Numbered from the stretch's first letter, positions 1 through 6,558 are shown. The stretch is DNA of 6,558 bases from an uncultured Caryophanales bacterium (GCA_937895315.1 CALAWM010000013.1:1-6558), one strand, 5' to 3'. Translations and numbers: made by a program. The notes: a model not told the origin generated them from the letters alone.

Positions 1-1307
1 GCGCTAATAATGATGTGTTTTGCCTTGAAGAGACGAGAATTCGTGTTAATGAAAAAGGAACGCATGTTGTCTACTTTGAACTCGTAGATTTTGCTTTATT
101 TGATAAGGTTTCCTTTAAAGTGGATGGTAAGATTAAATACTATTCTCTTGCACATAACACTGTAACAAATACCACGGTCAATAATGTAGAAATCAATAAT
201 AATGAAGTAACCTTAAATCCCATTACTTTAAAAGCTTTTGTGGAAGGAGACATTCTTGATACCAATCTATTCATTGGATATTTTGTCTACACGCAAAATA
301 TTTCGCCAGTTGTGATTTCATTAATCATTACCGGCAGTATTCTGTTCGTAACGATTTTATACTTTGGTATATTTAAAGGTTACTTTAAAATAATATTTTC
401 CTTAAAAAATCTCCGTAAAGTATGGCGGTTTAGAACAATGTATATCTTGCTTTTACCTGCCTTATTCTTATTAGTTTTCTTCCGATACATGCCGATGGCT
501 TATCTTGCTGCAGGATTTATGGAATATTCACCACTTGAAGGTCTATCTAGTGAATGGGTTGGGGCAAAATACTTAATAAGGATATTTTACGCGCAAAATA
601 CCCCGGAAATGTATCGTATTTTCCGTAATACAATCTTCATTTCCTTAATTCGTATTGCTAGCAATTTACCCTTCATTCTCTTCTTGGCACTTGTAATTAA
701 TTCAATGCGAAGAAAAAGAGTTAAAACTGTTTTCCAAGCTCTTTCCCTAATTCCCTATTTTCTTTCGTGGGTTGCAATTGGCGGATTATTCTATGCCTTT
801 TTGAATGCCGAAACGGGACTTATTAATCGTATCTTTGGCCTGACAACCAACTGGTATACCGTAAGTGATCCATGGTGGACGATTCTTTCGTCATCATCCT
901 TATGGAAAGGTATGGGTTGGGCGGCCATTATATATATTGCGGGTATGAGTCAAATTGACCCGGAACAATATGATGCGGCGCGTATTGATGGATGTGGACC
1001 TTTCCGCCAAGCATTGACGGTAACAATCCCTGGCATCATAAGCATCATTGCCTTACAACTTATTTTAGATGTTGCAAATATCATGCGCGATAATTATGAT
1101 CAAATATATGCGATGACTAATGGCTCAGTGATGGGTCCTCTTCAAGAAACTGTTGACGTTGTGGGACGTATTGCTCTTACGTCGCTACGTGACGGAAACT
1201 TTGGATCAGCGACAGCAATTGGCTTAATCCAAGGAGTTATCGGTTTTATTCTCGTCGTTCTTGCTAATCGAATTGTCCGTAAAAGTGACAATGAAGGGAT
1301 AATGTAA
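1..1307 (+). CDS. ABC sugar importer permease, LplB/YteP type, with N-terminal extracytoplasmic domain (5' partial)
   Basis: One of two membrane subunits of a binding-protein-dependent ABC importer for oligosaccharides. Frame 3 is open to the left edge (first full codon at 3). A GTG at 15 is possible but has no visible ribosome binding site, so the true start is upstream. Counting that GTG as residue 1, residues 1-96 form a hydrophilic, Asn/Thr/Val-rich, probably beta-rich region. A membrane segment follows at about 97-120, then a basic stretch (about 121-140) that fits the cytoplasmic side. The canonical permease core starts near 141 (YILLLPALFLLVFFRYMP) and continues with segments near 208-228, 243-263, 300-311, 335-355 and 401-421. 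The EAA loop that docks on the ATPase is seen as EQYDAARIDGCGPF (317-330), with D320-A321-A322 and G326. LplB-type proteins are normally about 300 residues and begin at the core, so the extension is unusual. The next gene, its natural partner, begins 1 nt after the TAA stop. The permease family is certain; the substrate is unknown. Confidence 0.9.
   Translation, partial: ANNDVFCLEETRIRVNEKGTHVVYFELVDFALFDKVSFKVDGKIKYYSLAHNTVTNTTVNNVEINNNEVTLNPITLKAFVEGDILDTNLFIGYFVYTQNISPVVISLIITGSILFVTILYFGIFKGYFKIIFSLKNLRKVWRFRTMYILLLPALFLLVFFRYMPMAYLAAGFMEYSPLEGLSSEWVGAKYLIRIFYAQNTPEMYRIFRNTIFISLIRIASNLPFILFLALVINSMRRKRVKTVFQALSLIPYFLSWVAIGGLFYAFLNAETGLINRIFGLTTNWYTVSDPWWTILSSSSLWKGMGWAAIIYIAGMSQIDPEQYDAARIDGCGPFRQALTVTIPGIISIIALQLILDVANIMRDNYDQIYAMTNGSVMGPLQETVDVVGRIALTSLRDGNFGSATAIGLIQGVIGFILVVLANRIVRKSDNEGIM
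1294..1299 (+). promoter_or_regulatory. Ribosome binding site for second permease
   Basis: AAGGGA lies 9 nt before the ATG at 1309, inside the last codons of the upstream permease. It supports that ATG as the start and suggests translational coupling of the two permeases. Confidence 0.6.
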
Positions 1308-1308
1308 T

Positions 1309-2271
1309 ATGCAAATCGCAGGAATAATTATCATTGCAATTGCTTGTTTCCTTGTCATCTTTTTCCTTTCCTATATTTTGATTTTACTAAATGTTTTCCG
1401 GTTAAGTATTGAAATTAGAACTAAAATTGAAAGAGTATTTTCTATAATATCAAAAGTACTTATTATTGTTTTACTATCATCATTTTTCACGATTCCGCTT
1501 CTCATTGTTTTAGCAGCATCTTTAACTGATTCAGTTGCTTTTATTAACACAGGGTATTCATTGTTTATTAAAGAATTCTCTTTAGAGGCTTATGCTTATG
1601 TTTTTAAAGATCCAGCGATTGTCCGTGGACTGCTTTTATCAATTGTTGTGACCCTTGCTGTTACGGTGTTGTCATTATTTGTAAACACCCTTGCCGCTTA
1701 TGTTCTAAGTGAAAAAGATATGCCTGGTCATAAGTTCTTTAATGGTATTTTTGTTTTCACGATGCTCTTTAGTGCCGGGATGGTTCCGGTTACTCTCGTA
1801 GTAAGAAGTGCCGGACTTTATAATACCTTCTGGGTATTAATTATTCCTGCAGTAATCAATGTTTATAACATTTTGTTAATCCGAAATTATATCTATACTA
1901 TTCCCAAATCATTAAAAGAAGCAGCAATCATTGATGGGGCAGGACGAATTGGGGTATTTTTCCGGGTTATCTTGCCGGTTTCTTTACCAATTGTAGCGAC
2001 CACTGGAATGATGGCCTTTGCCCTTAAATGGAATTCTTATATGGATATTATGTATTACATTGATAAAGAAAATACTGCATTATTTACTATTCAATATATT
2101 GTTATGGAAATGCTTGCTAATTTCCAAACGGGAACTGATGGTGGAATTATGAGTAAGTATGTTGTACAAAGTGCAACGATTATCATTACAATTATTCCGC
2201 TTATGCTGCTTTTCCCATTCCTCCAACGATATTTTCAAAAAGGGTTGACCCAAGGGTCAGTGAAAGGATAA
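1309..2271 (+). CDS. ABC sugar importer permease, YtcP/LplC type
   Basis: Second membrane subunit of the same importer, expected to form a heterodimer with the upstream permease. The 320 residues show the hallmarks of the YtcP/LplC group: FSLEAYAYVFKDP near 90-102, LAAYVLSEKDMPGHKFFN near 128-145, FTMLFSAGMVPVTLVV near 150-165, the EAA loop KEAAIIDGAGR at 203-213 (E204-A205-A206, G210), WNSYMD near 241-246, and the typical C-terminus PFLQRYFQKG...SVKG. Core membrane segments lie at about 48-70, 107-131, 144-165, 174-194, 224-240 and 288-308. An extra hydrophobic segment at about 4-29 precedes the core and is followed by a basic stretch (R31, R37, K39, R42, K49), which suggests an outside N-terminus and a seventh membrane pass. 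The ATG at 1309 has an AAGGGA site upstream. The gene begins 1 nt after the previous stop and ends 4 nt before the lipoprotein gene. No ATPase or solute-binding gene is adjacent within the window. Confidence 0.92.
   Translation: MQIAGIIIIAIACFLVIFFLSYILILLNVFRLSIEIRTKIERVFSIISKVLIIVLLSSFFTIPLLIVLAASLTDSVAFINTGYSLFIKEFSLEAYAYVFKDPAIVRGLLLSIVVTLAVTVLSLFVNTLAAYVLSEKDMPGHKFFNGIFVFTMLFSAGMVPVTLVVRSAGLYNTFWVLIIPAVINVYNILLIRNYIYTIPKSLKEAAIIDGAGRIGVFFRVILPVSLPIVATTGMMAFALKWNSYMDIMYYIDKENTALFTIQYIVMEMLANFQTGTDGGIMSKYVVQSATIIITIIPLMLLFPFLQRYFQKGLTQGSVKG
2246..2259. repeat. Short inverted repeat near permease/lipoprotein junction
   Basis: TGACCC and GGGTCA are perfect 6-nt arms separated by AA. In RNA this could form a 5-bp stem with a 4-nt loop, extended by two G-U pairs. 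It lies in the last codons of the second permease, just upstream of the ribosome binding site of the lipoprotein gene. No T-run follows, so it is not an intrinsic terminator. It may be chance; a role in mRNA processing or translation is only a possibility. Confidence 0.3.
2263..2268 (+). promoter_or_regulatory. Ribosome binding site for beta-helix lipoprotein
   Basis: AAAGGA lies 7 nt before the ATG at 2276 and overlaps the end of the upstream permease gene. It fixes the start so that a complete lipoprotein signal peptide is produced. Confidence 0.7.
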
Positions 2272-2275
2272 AGTT

Positions 2276-4189
2276 ATGAAAAAAACAAACAAATTATTTT
2301 ACTTTCTCGCATCGTTATTGATGGTAACGAGTTGTGGAGTGCAACCAAGTAGTGAAGGCGATTCTCTTTCTTCAATTATTCCTTCAACACCAAGCAGCGA
2401 AGAAATCGAAACGATTTATAAAGAAATACCATCTGCCCCCACATATGATGCTATTCCCCTTGAACGTATAGCACAATATAAGACTTTCTATTTTGACTCA
2501 ATGGCTGGCAATGATGCAAACGCTGGGACAAATATTAACGCTCCGAAAAAAAGCCTAACTGCAGTAAGTGAAATTATTCAAACTTATGGAAGTTATTATC
2601 CATTACAAATTCTTTTAAAAAGAGGAAGTAGTTTTACCGGCAATCTCGTGTTAGCAGGGTATCGCGCCACACCAGAATATCCCTTTATTTTAGATGCATA
2701 TGGTGAAGGAAATGCTTACCCAGTTATTAATGGAGTAGGTAGTGATGCCGATATCGTTACTAATGCAATTATTTGGCTTCAAGAAGACAATACCCGTATC
2801 ATGAATCTAGAAATAACTGGACCTTCATGTAGCCGGGGAATATATGTCTTACCGCGCAAAGGCGGTATTTATAAGAACATCGTTGTTAAAGGAAATTATG
2901 TTCATAATATTAACTGGAACTGGAATCATGAATTACCAGCTGATCAAGTTGATCCCGATGACATTGATCCAACCGAAGTTACACCGCATTTAGGGGTTTA
3001 TCGTTATCGCCGACTTTATGGTGGGATTGAATTTTTCGGGGCAACGATTGATGTTGCTGCATCATTAAAAGCGGGTCCGATTGTCTATGAAAATATCTTT
3101 ATTGAAGATAATCATGTTGAATATGTTAGCCATATTGGCATTAATGTTTATAACTACTGGGTGAATCGTGGTGGGGTTGGTTATGGATATAACAAATATG
3201 TTCCAGAAGACCCATTCTATCAAGATTTTGAAAATGGCATTGGCTATTTCCCCAATAAAAACATTGTTGTGCAAAATAACTTCACAAATTGTATCGGCGG
3301 CGATGGAATTGTCGTAAACGGCACCATTGGCGTGTGGATGCTTAATAATACAAGTTACAAATCCCAATATTTAGGTCGGGCGGGACATTTTACCGGCGGA
3401 ATCTGGGTTCATAACACCATTAATGGTTATATGCTCTTTAATGAAGCCGCCTATACTTATTTAAGACACGGAGCCGGAGACGGTGAAGGATTTGATATAG
3501 ATAACGCCAGTTCCAATGTTCATGTCTATTATAACTACGCGCATCATAACGAAGGAGGAGGAATCTTACTTTGTAATAACCGCACAAGTTTATTTACTTA
3601 TAAGAAAAATGGTGAACTCGCCAACCCAAACCGCGTCGAGATGTGGGGCGATTGGCATAGTAACTATCTACGGAATAATGTATTTTACAATAATGGCTTA
3701 GCAACTAATAAGCATCGGAGTGCTTTTATTACAACCGCACGTGATGTCAGTAACTTTACCGCAGAGAATAACACAGTAATTATGGGTGATATTAAAGAAC
3801 AACACATTATCAACTGTGAGGACAACGTCGTTTCATTAAATCATACTTATCGTAATAATATTTTTTACTCAGCGTTTCCCGGAAATAACCCCGTTTTTGC
3901 TAACCAAACATTAACGAATCCATTATTTGATGGTAATTTATATCACAATATCGCCAGTGGAAATGAACTTGAAAATCAACTACTTTTAAGTGATGATGCC
4001 AAAGCGATTACTGATATTGATCCTAAATTTACTTTACCAGCAACGTTTAACGGCCTCAATAACGCTATGGAATTTGTCCCAGGCTTAGAATTAGTAAATT
4101 ATGCTGCCAAACTTGGCGAACAACTGAAATATGATATGAAAGGCGTCGAAACAACCAACATTAATTACCTAGGAGCGTTTGTAAAATAA
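2276..4189 (+). CDS. Surface lipoprotein with right-handed parallel beta-helix domain, putative polysaccharide-active protein
   Basis: A 637-residue protein predicted to be exported and lipid-anchored. Residues 1-20 form a lipoprotein signal peptide (basic MKKTNK, hydrophobic core, lipobox VTSC with C20), followed by a Ser/Pro/Glu linker to about 60. The domain opens with FYFDSMAGNDANAGT (about 71-85), the usual N-cap of secreted beta-helix proteins. LLKRGSSFTGN and DAYGEGNAYPVI follow, then many Asn-rich coils typical of PbH1 repeats. Conserved stretches shared with the next gene are GVGYGYNK, GGDG (341-344), GGIWV, NEAAYTY, DGEGFDID (402-409), NYAHHNEGGG (420-429) and RSAF-T-AR-V. An acidic loop, DPDDIDPTEV (226-235), interrupts the coils. 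The C-terminus (IDPKF and, at the end, a DMKG...YLGAF pattern) resembles the closing region of many such proteins. The fold is known from polysaccharide lyases and some glycosidases, and together with the sugar permeases this suggests extracellular glycan cleavage or binding. The catalytic class and substrate cannot be assigned by eye. Confidence 0.85.
   Translation: MKKTNKLFYFLASLLMVTSCGVQPSSEGDSLSSIIPSTPSSEEIETIYKEIPSAPTYDAIPLERIAQYKTFYFDSMAGNDANAGTNINAPKKSLTAVSEIIQTYGSYYPLQILLKRGSSFTGNLVLAGYRATPEYPFILDAYGEGNAYPVINGVGSDADIVTNAIIWLQEDNTRIMNLEITGPSCSRGIYVLPRKGGIYKNIVVKGNYVHNINWNWNHELPADQVDPDDIDPTEVTPHLGVYRYRRLYGGIEFFGATIDVAASLKAGPIVYENIFIEDNHVEYVSHIGINVYNYWVNRGGVGYGYNKYVPEDPFYQDFENGIGYFPNKNIVVQNNFTNCIGGDGIVVNGTIGVWMLNNTSYKSQYLGRAGHFTGGIWVHNTINGYMLFNEAAYTYLRHGAGDGEGFDIDNASSNVHVYYNYAHHNEGGGILLCNNRTSLFTYKKNGELANPNRVEMWGDWHSNYLRNNVFYNNGLATNKHRSAFITTARDVSNFTAENNTVIMGDIKEQHIINCEDNVVSLNHTYRNNIFYSAFPGNNPVFANQTLTNPLFDGNLYHNIASGNELENQLLLSDDAKAITDIDPKFTLPATFNGLNNAMEFVPGLELVNYAAKLGEQLKYDMKGVETTNINYLGAFVK
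4171..4175 (+). promoter_or_regulatory. Distant ribosome binding site for cytoplasmic beta-helix gene
   Basis: AGGAG lies 15 nt before the ATG at 4191, further than usual. Because the upstream stop codon ends 1 nt before this ATG, translation may depend on ribosomes arriving from the lipoprotein gene. An in-frame ATG at 4236 (residue 16) has no better site, so the first ATG is kept. Confidence 0.4.
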
Positions 4190-4190
4190 G

Positions 4191-5921
4191 ATGAAGTACC
4201 ATAATAGTCGTTGGCATTTGACAAAAAGTGAGCGCATGAGCGATAAAACCTTACGCCACATTATCGAATTGGAGCGGAGTGAATTAACGCCAATCGATGA
4301 AACAAATTATCATCTGTTCTATTTTGATGGTGAATTTGGCAATGATCAAAATGATGGAAAAACGAGTGATACAGCGAAGAAAACCCTTAATGAAGCGATG
4401 CGAATCATTAAGGAAGTGTCAAAAGTAAAATTACTATTTAAACGCGGTACGACCTTTGAAGGTAACTTTGAAATAAAAGATTACTGGGCAAGCGAAGAAT
4501 ATCCACTAATTATTGATGCTTATGGTAATGGTGCTCGTTATCCTAAATTCATTGGTAATCAAAGCGTCATTCACATAATGGGCTCTAATGTCCGGGTTTT
4601 CAATATTGAAGTCACAGGTGTTACCGCAACCCGCGGTATTCATATTACTCCGATAACAACCGGTGCCCTCAAGAATGTTGTTATTGCCAATTGTTATGTA
4701 CATGATATTAATTTTAATTGGGACCATAAAAAGGATTCCTATTATAAAGACCCAGATACTATTGAACTAGAAAAAGTATGTCCTGAATATGAAGAAGATG
4801 GTGTAACCAAAGGTCGCTATCATTATCGGTGGAACGGGGGCATTATCGCTCACAATGAGATTGGTCCAAGTTGGTTTGAAAATGTTTGGTTTATTAATAA
4901 TATTATTAAAAATGTTGCCCGTACAGGACTAACTTTATATAACAAATGGACAGATAAACCAGGAGTCGGATATGGTTATAATAAATGGGTTGGCTACCAC
5001 TTTGAAAATGATATTACCACCGGACTAGGCTACTTTGTATCGAAAAATATTTATTGTATCGATAATTATGTTGAAACGGTTGGCGGTGATGGAATTGTTA
5101 TGTCAAGCGCTAATAACGTCTTAATGCGCGGTAATATTTGTTATTACGCTAATTATTTAGGGCGAAAAGGCTACTGGAATGGTGGCATTTGGGTGTATAA
5201 CGTCAGCAATTGTTTATTTGAATATAATGAAGCGGCTTATACATATAAACGTCATGGTAGTGAAGATGCGCAAGGTTTTGACATTGATAATGCTTGTCAA
5301 AATGTGTTAATGCGCTATAACTATGCTCACCATAATGAAGGTGGCGGACTCCTTTGTTGTAACTTAAAAACGGGATTTGTTTTACGTGATGAAAAAGGTG
5401 AAGTTATTTTAAACGACGGAACTGAGACGATAATCAAGGAAACAGGTCGGTGGTTTAATAATTATATTTATAAAAACTATTTCCGCAATAATGGCATCCC
5501 TACTGATTCATATCGCTCGGCCTTTTTAACAATTGCCCGTGAGGTTACCTATTCAACATTTAAGAATAATATTGTCGTCTTAAGTCCAGAAATTCATGCT
5601 CAAAGTATTATTAATACCGAAGATATGCAAACTCACTCCTATGAACTTGATTTCGTAAACAATGTCTTTTACGCTTCAAAGAAAACAGGAGCAACTTTTA
5701 CAATTCCAATGATGCACACATCACGTTTTCAAAATAATAAATACCACTTAATTGACTCAATTGATAGTGAACAAAGTGGCGAAAAATTGATTACTTTACA
5801 AGAATTTATTGGCAATTTAATCGACATTCCAAATAGAGATATTTTTGATCGACATAACAAGGCACAAGAAAATCTTAAAAACTTTATGTCATACATTTCC
5901 AAAGGAGGATTTATTTCATGA
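4191..5921 (+). CDS. Right-handed parallel beta-helix protein without signal peptide, paralogue of upstream lipoprotein
   Basis: A 576-residue protein with no signal peptide, lipobox or membrane segment, so predicted to be cytoplasmic. The N-terminal 40 residues are charged and probably helical. The beta-helix domain starts at FYFDGEFGNDQNDGK and aligns with the upstream lipoprotein almost to the end. Shared elements are LFKRGTTFEGN, DAYGNGARYP, YVHDINFNWDH, the acidic loop DPDTIELEKV (187-196), GVGYGYNK, GGDG (298-301), GGIWV, NEAAYTYKRHG, DAQGFDID (359-366), NYAHHNEGGG (377-386), RSAF-T-AREV and IINTED. It differs in the tail, which is charged and lacks the closing region of its neighbour. 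It has eight cysteines, against four non-lipidated ones in the lipoprotein, which fits a reducing compartment. The DNA of the two genes has diverged strongly, so the duplication is old. Likely role: intracellular processing of imported oligosaccharide (inference). It begins 1 nt after the upstream stop and ends inside the next start (ATGA overlap). Confidence 0.85.
   Translation: MKYHNSRWHLTKSERMSDKTLRHIIELERSELTPIDETNYHLFYFDGEFGNDQNDGKTSDTAKKTLNEAMRIIKEVSKVKLLFKRGTTFEGNFEIKDYWASEEYPLIIDAYGNGARYPKFIGNQSVIHIMGSNVRVFNIEVTGVTATRGIHITPITTGALKNVVIANCYVHDINFNWDHKKDSYYKDPDTIELEKVCPEYEEDGVTKGRYHYRWNGGIIAHNEIGPSWFENVWFINNIIKNVARTGLTLYNKWTDKPGVGYGYNKWVGYHFENDITTGLGYFVSKNIYCIDNYVETVGGDGIVMSSANNVLMRGNICYYANYLGRKGYWNGGIWVYNVSNCLFEYNEAAYTYKRHGSEDAQGFDIDNACQNVLMRYNYAHHNEGGGLLCCNLKTGFVLRDEKGEVILNDGTETIIKETGRWFNNYIYKNYFRNNGIPTDSYRSAFLTIAREVTYSTFKNNIVVLSPEIHAQSIINTEDMQTHSYELDFVNNVFYASKKTGATFTIPMMHTSRFQNNKYHLIDSIDSEQSGEKLITLQEFIGNLIDIPNRDIFDRHNKAQENLKNFMSYISKGGFIS
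5901..5908 (+). promoter_or_regulatory. Strong ribosome binding site for Ig-like lipoprotein
   Basis: AAAGGAGG, a near-perfect anti-16S match, lies 9 nt before the ATG at 5918. It is the strongest such site in the window and supports a real gene starting there, although that gene runs off the edge. Confidence 0.8.
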
Positions 5922-6558
5922 ATTTAAAACGGCGAACCCTTTTCTCCCTTTGCCTTTTAGGGGCGGTACTCATGACATCATGTACCGGGAGCATTAGTGA
6001 AATAAGTGAAAAGGTAATTACCCTTAGCGAGAATCAATTAACGCTTGATATTTATGCTGAGCATGACTTAGTTGCCTCTGATTATACTGGAGATTTAACC
6101 TGGAGTAGTAGTGATGAGAGCATCGTCACTGTTGATCAAAATGGTCATTTGTCTTGTCAAGGCATTGTCGGGGAAGCGACGATTGAAGTAAAAGCCTTAA
6201 ATGGTCGGGCAAAAGCGCATATAACAGTCCGTAACCAACTCATTAATCCCAATATTTTTGTGGAGAATATGAATGGCTTTATGAACACACTAATAACACC
6301 GGATGTAAAAGTACGTTATGCAAGTAACTATTATTCCTTAGATAATTACACGCTTACCTCACAAGACCCAAACATTGCTAAAATTGAAGGTCAAAGTTTC
6401 AAGGGTGTGAGTCTTGGCGAAACAATTATTGAAGTTGACGCAACCTGGAAAAATAAGAAGTTAACAACACGAAACTTTAATGTGACAATTCTTCCGGAGA
6501 AAACAATTATTTTTGAAAAAGAAACGGAAAAAAACAAAATTCGAGCTTTTAGCAAAAA
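5918..6558 (+). CDS. Lipoprotein with two bacterial Ig-like (Big2-type) domains (3' partial)
   Basis: An open frame from the ATG at 5918 to the window edge (213 residues, no stop), preceded by a strong ribosome binding site and overlapping the previous gene by ATGA. Residues 1-22 are a lipoprotein signal peptide: MNLKRR, a hydrophobic core, and lipobox MTSC with C22. Residues about 33-104 fit a Big2 Ig-like domain, with TWSSSDESIVTVDQNGHLSC (61-80) followed by G-EATIEV. A second, more diverged Ig-like domain spans about 125-192 (SQDPNIAKIEGQSFKGVSLG near 148-167, then ETIIEV). From about 193 the chain becomes charged, perhaps a linker to a further domain beyond the edge. Big2 domains are common in surface adhesins and as accessory modules of extracellular carbohydrate-active enzymes. 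The position in this cluster suggests a glycan-binding or enzyme-bearing surface protein, but the functional part may lie outside the window. It does not look like a solute-binding protein in the part seen. Confidence 0.85.
   Translation, partial: MNLKRRTLFSLCLLGAVLMTSCTGSISEISEKVITLSENQLTLDIYAEHDLVASDYTGDLTWSSSDESIVTVDQNGHLSCQGIVGEATIEVKALNGRAKAHITVRNQLINPNIFVENMNGFMNTLITPDVKVRYASNYYSLDNYTLTSQDPNIAKIEGQSFKGVSLGETIIEVDATWKNKKLTTRNFNVTILPEKTIIFEKETEKNKIRAFSK

Noticed and set aside
15..17. GTG as the true start of the first permease
   Set aside because: The frame stays open to the window edge and the 14 nt upstream show no ribosome binding site. The residues after it look like the middle of a domain with no signal or membrane segment to place them outside.
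2245..2273. Promoter with TTGACC as -35 box before the lipoprotein gene
   Set aside because: The only element at 17-nt spacing (ATAAAG) matches -10 poorly, and transcription would begin at or after the ATG at 2276, losing the ribosome binding site.
3065..3367. Open frame of 100 codons on the minus strand
   Set aside because: It lies wholly inside the beta-helix lipoprotein gene, has no convincing ribosome binding site and gives a low-complexity Ile/Asn-rich product caused by the opposite strand's repeats.
3516..3701. Open frame of 61 codons on the plus strand
   Set aside because: It is an out-of-frame shadow inside the strongly conserved part of the beta-helix lipoprotein.
4506..4727. Open frame of 73 codons on the minus strand
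   Set aside because: It lies inside the cytoplasmic beta-helix gene and its product has no recognisable features.
2276..5921. Naming the beta-helix proteins as pectate lyases
   Set aside because: The fold is shared by many lyases, glycosidases, epimerases and binding proteins. No family-specific catalytic signature could be confirmed by eye, so a specific activity would be a guess.
1..6558. Mycoplasma-type code (TGA read as Trp)
   Set aside because: TGA ends the fourth gene exactly at the next start, no in-frame TGA occurs within the genes, and Trp is encoded by TGG throughout.

Overview
The window looks like part of a carbohydrate-uptake operon from a low-GC, Gram-positive-type bacterium (Firmicutes, or the Bacilli lineages related to Mollicutes). 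The evidence is AT-rich DNA, strong AAAGGAGG-type ribosome binding sites, two secreted lipoproteins with a Ser-Cys lipobox, and a permease pair of the LplB/YtcP kind that is typical of Firmicutes sugar importers. TGA is used as a stop (end of the fourth gene) and Trp is read from TGG, so the code is the standard bacterial one and not the Mycoplasma code. A genus cannot be given.

Layout: five genes lie on the + strand with almost no space between them, and both outer genes are cut by the window edges. (1) 1-1307: inner-membrane permease of an ABC sugar importer, LplB type, with an unusual N-terminal extracytoplasmic domain and one extra membrane segment; its 5' end lies outside the window. (2) 1309-2271: partner permease, YtcP/LplC type, also with one extra N-terminal membrane segment. 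(3) 2276-4189: surface lipoprotein carrying a right-handed parallel beta-helix domain. (4) 4191-5921: a paralogue of gene 3 with no signal peptide, so predicted to be cytoplasmic. (5) 5918-6558: start of a second lipoprotein with two bacterial Ig-like (Big2-type) domains, cut off at the 3' edge. Intergenic gaps are 1, 4 and 1 nt, and the last pair overlaps by 4 nt (ATGA), so this is very probably one transcript. No promoter, terminator, RNA gene, mobile element or CRISPR array is visible, and there is no non-coding stretch longer than a few bases.

Working model (inference): the surface beta-helix lipoprotein acts on or binds a polysaccharide outside the cell, the two permeases import the resulting oligosaccharides, and the cytoplasmic beta-helix paralogue processes them inside. 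The solute-binding protein and ATPase are not in the window. In related Bacillus systems (YtcQ-YtcP-YteP, YesOPQ) the ATPase is a shared MsmX-type protein encoded elsewhere. The substrate cannot be told from the sequence. The most notable points are the split of two tandem beta-helix paralogues across the membrane, their shared acidic/His motifs, and the matching N-terminal extensions of both permeases.
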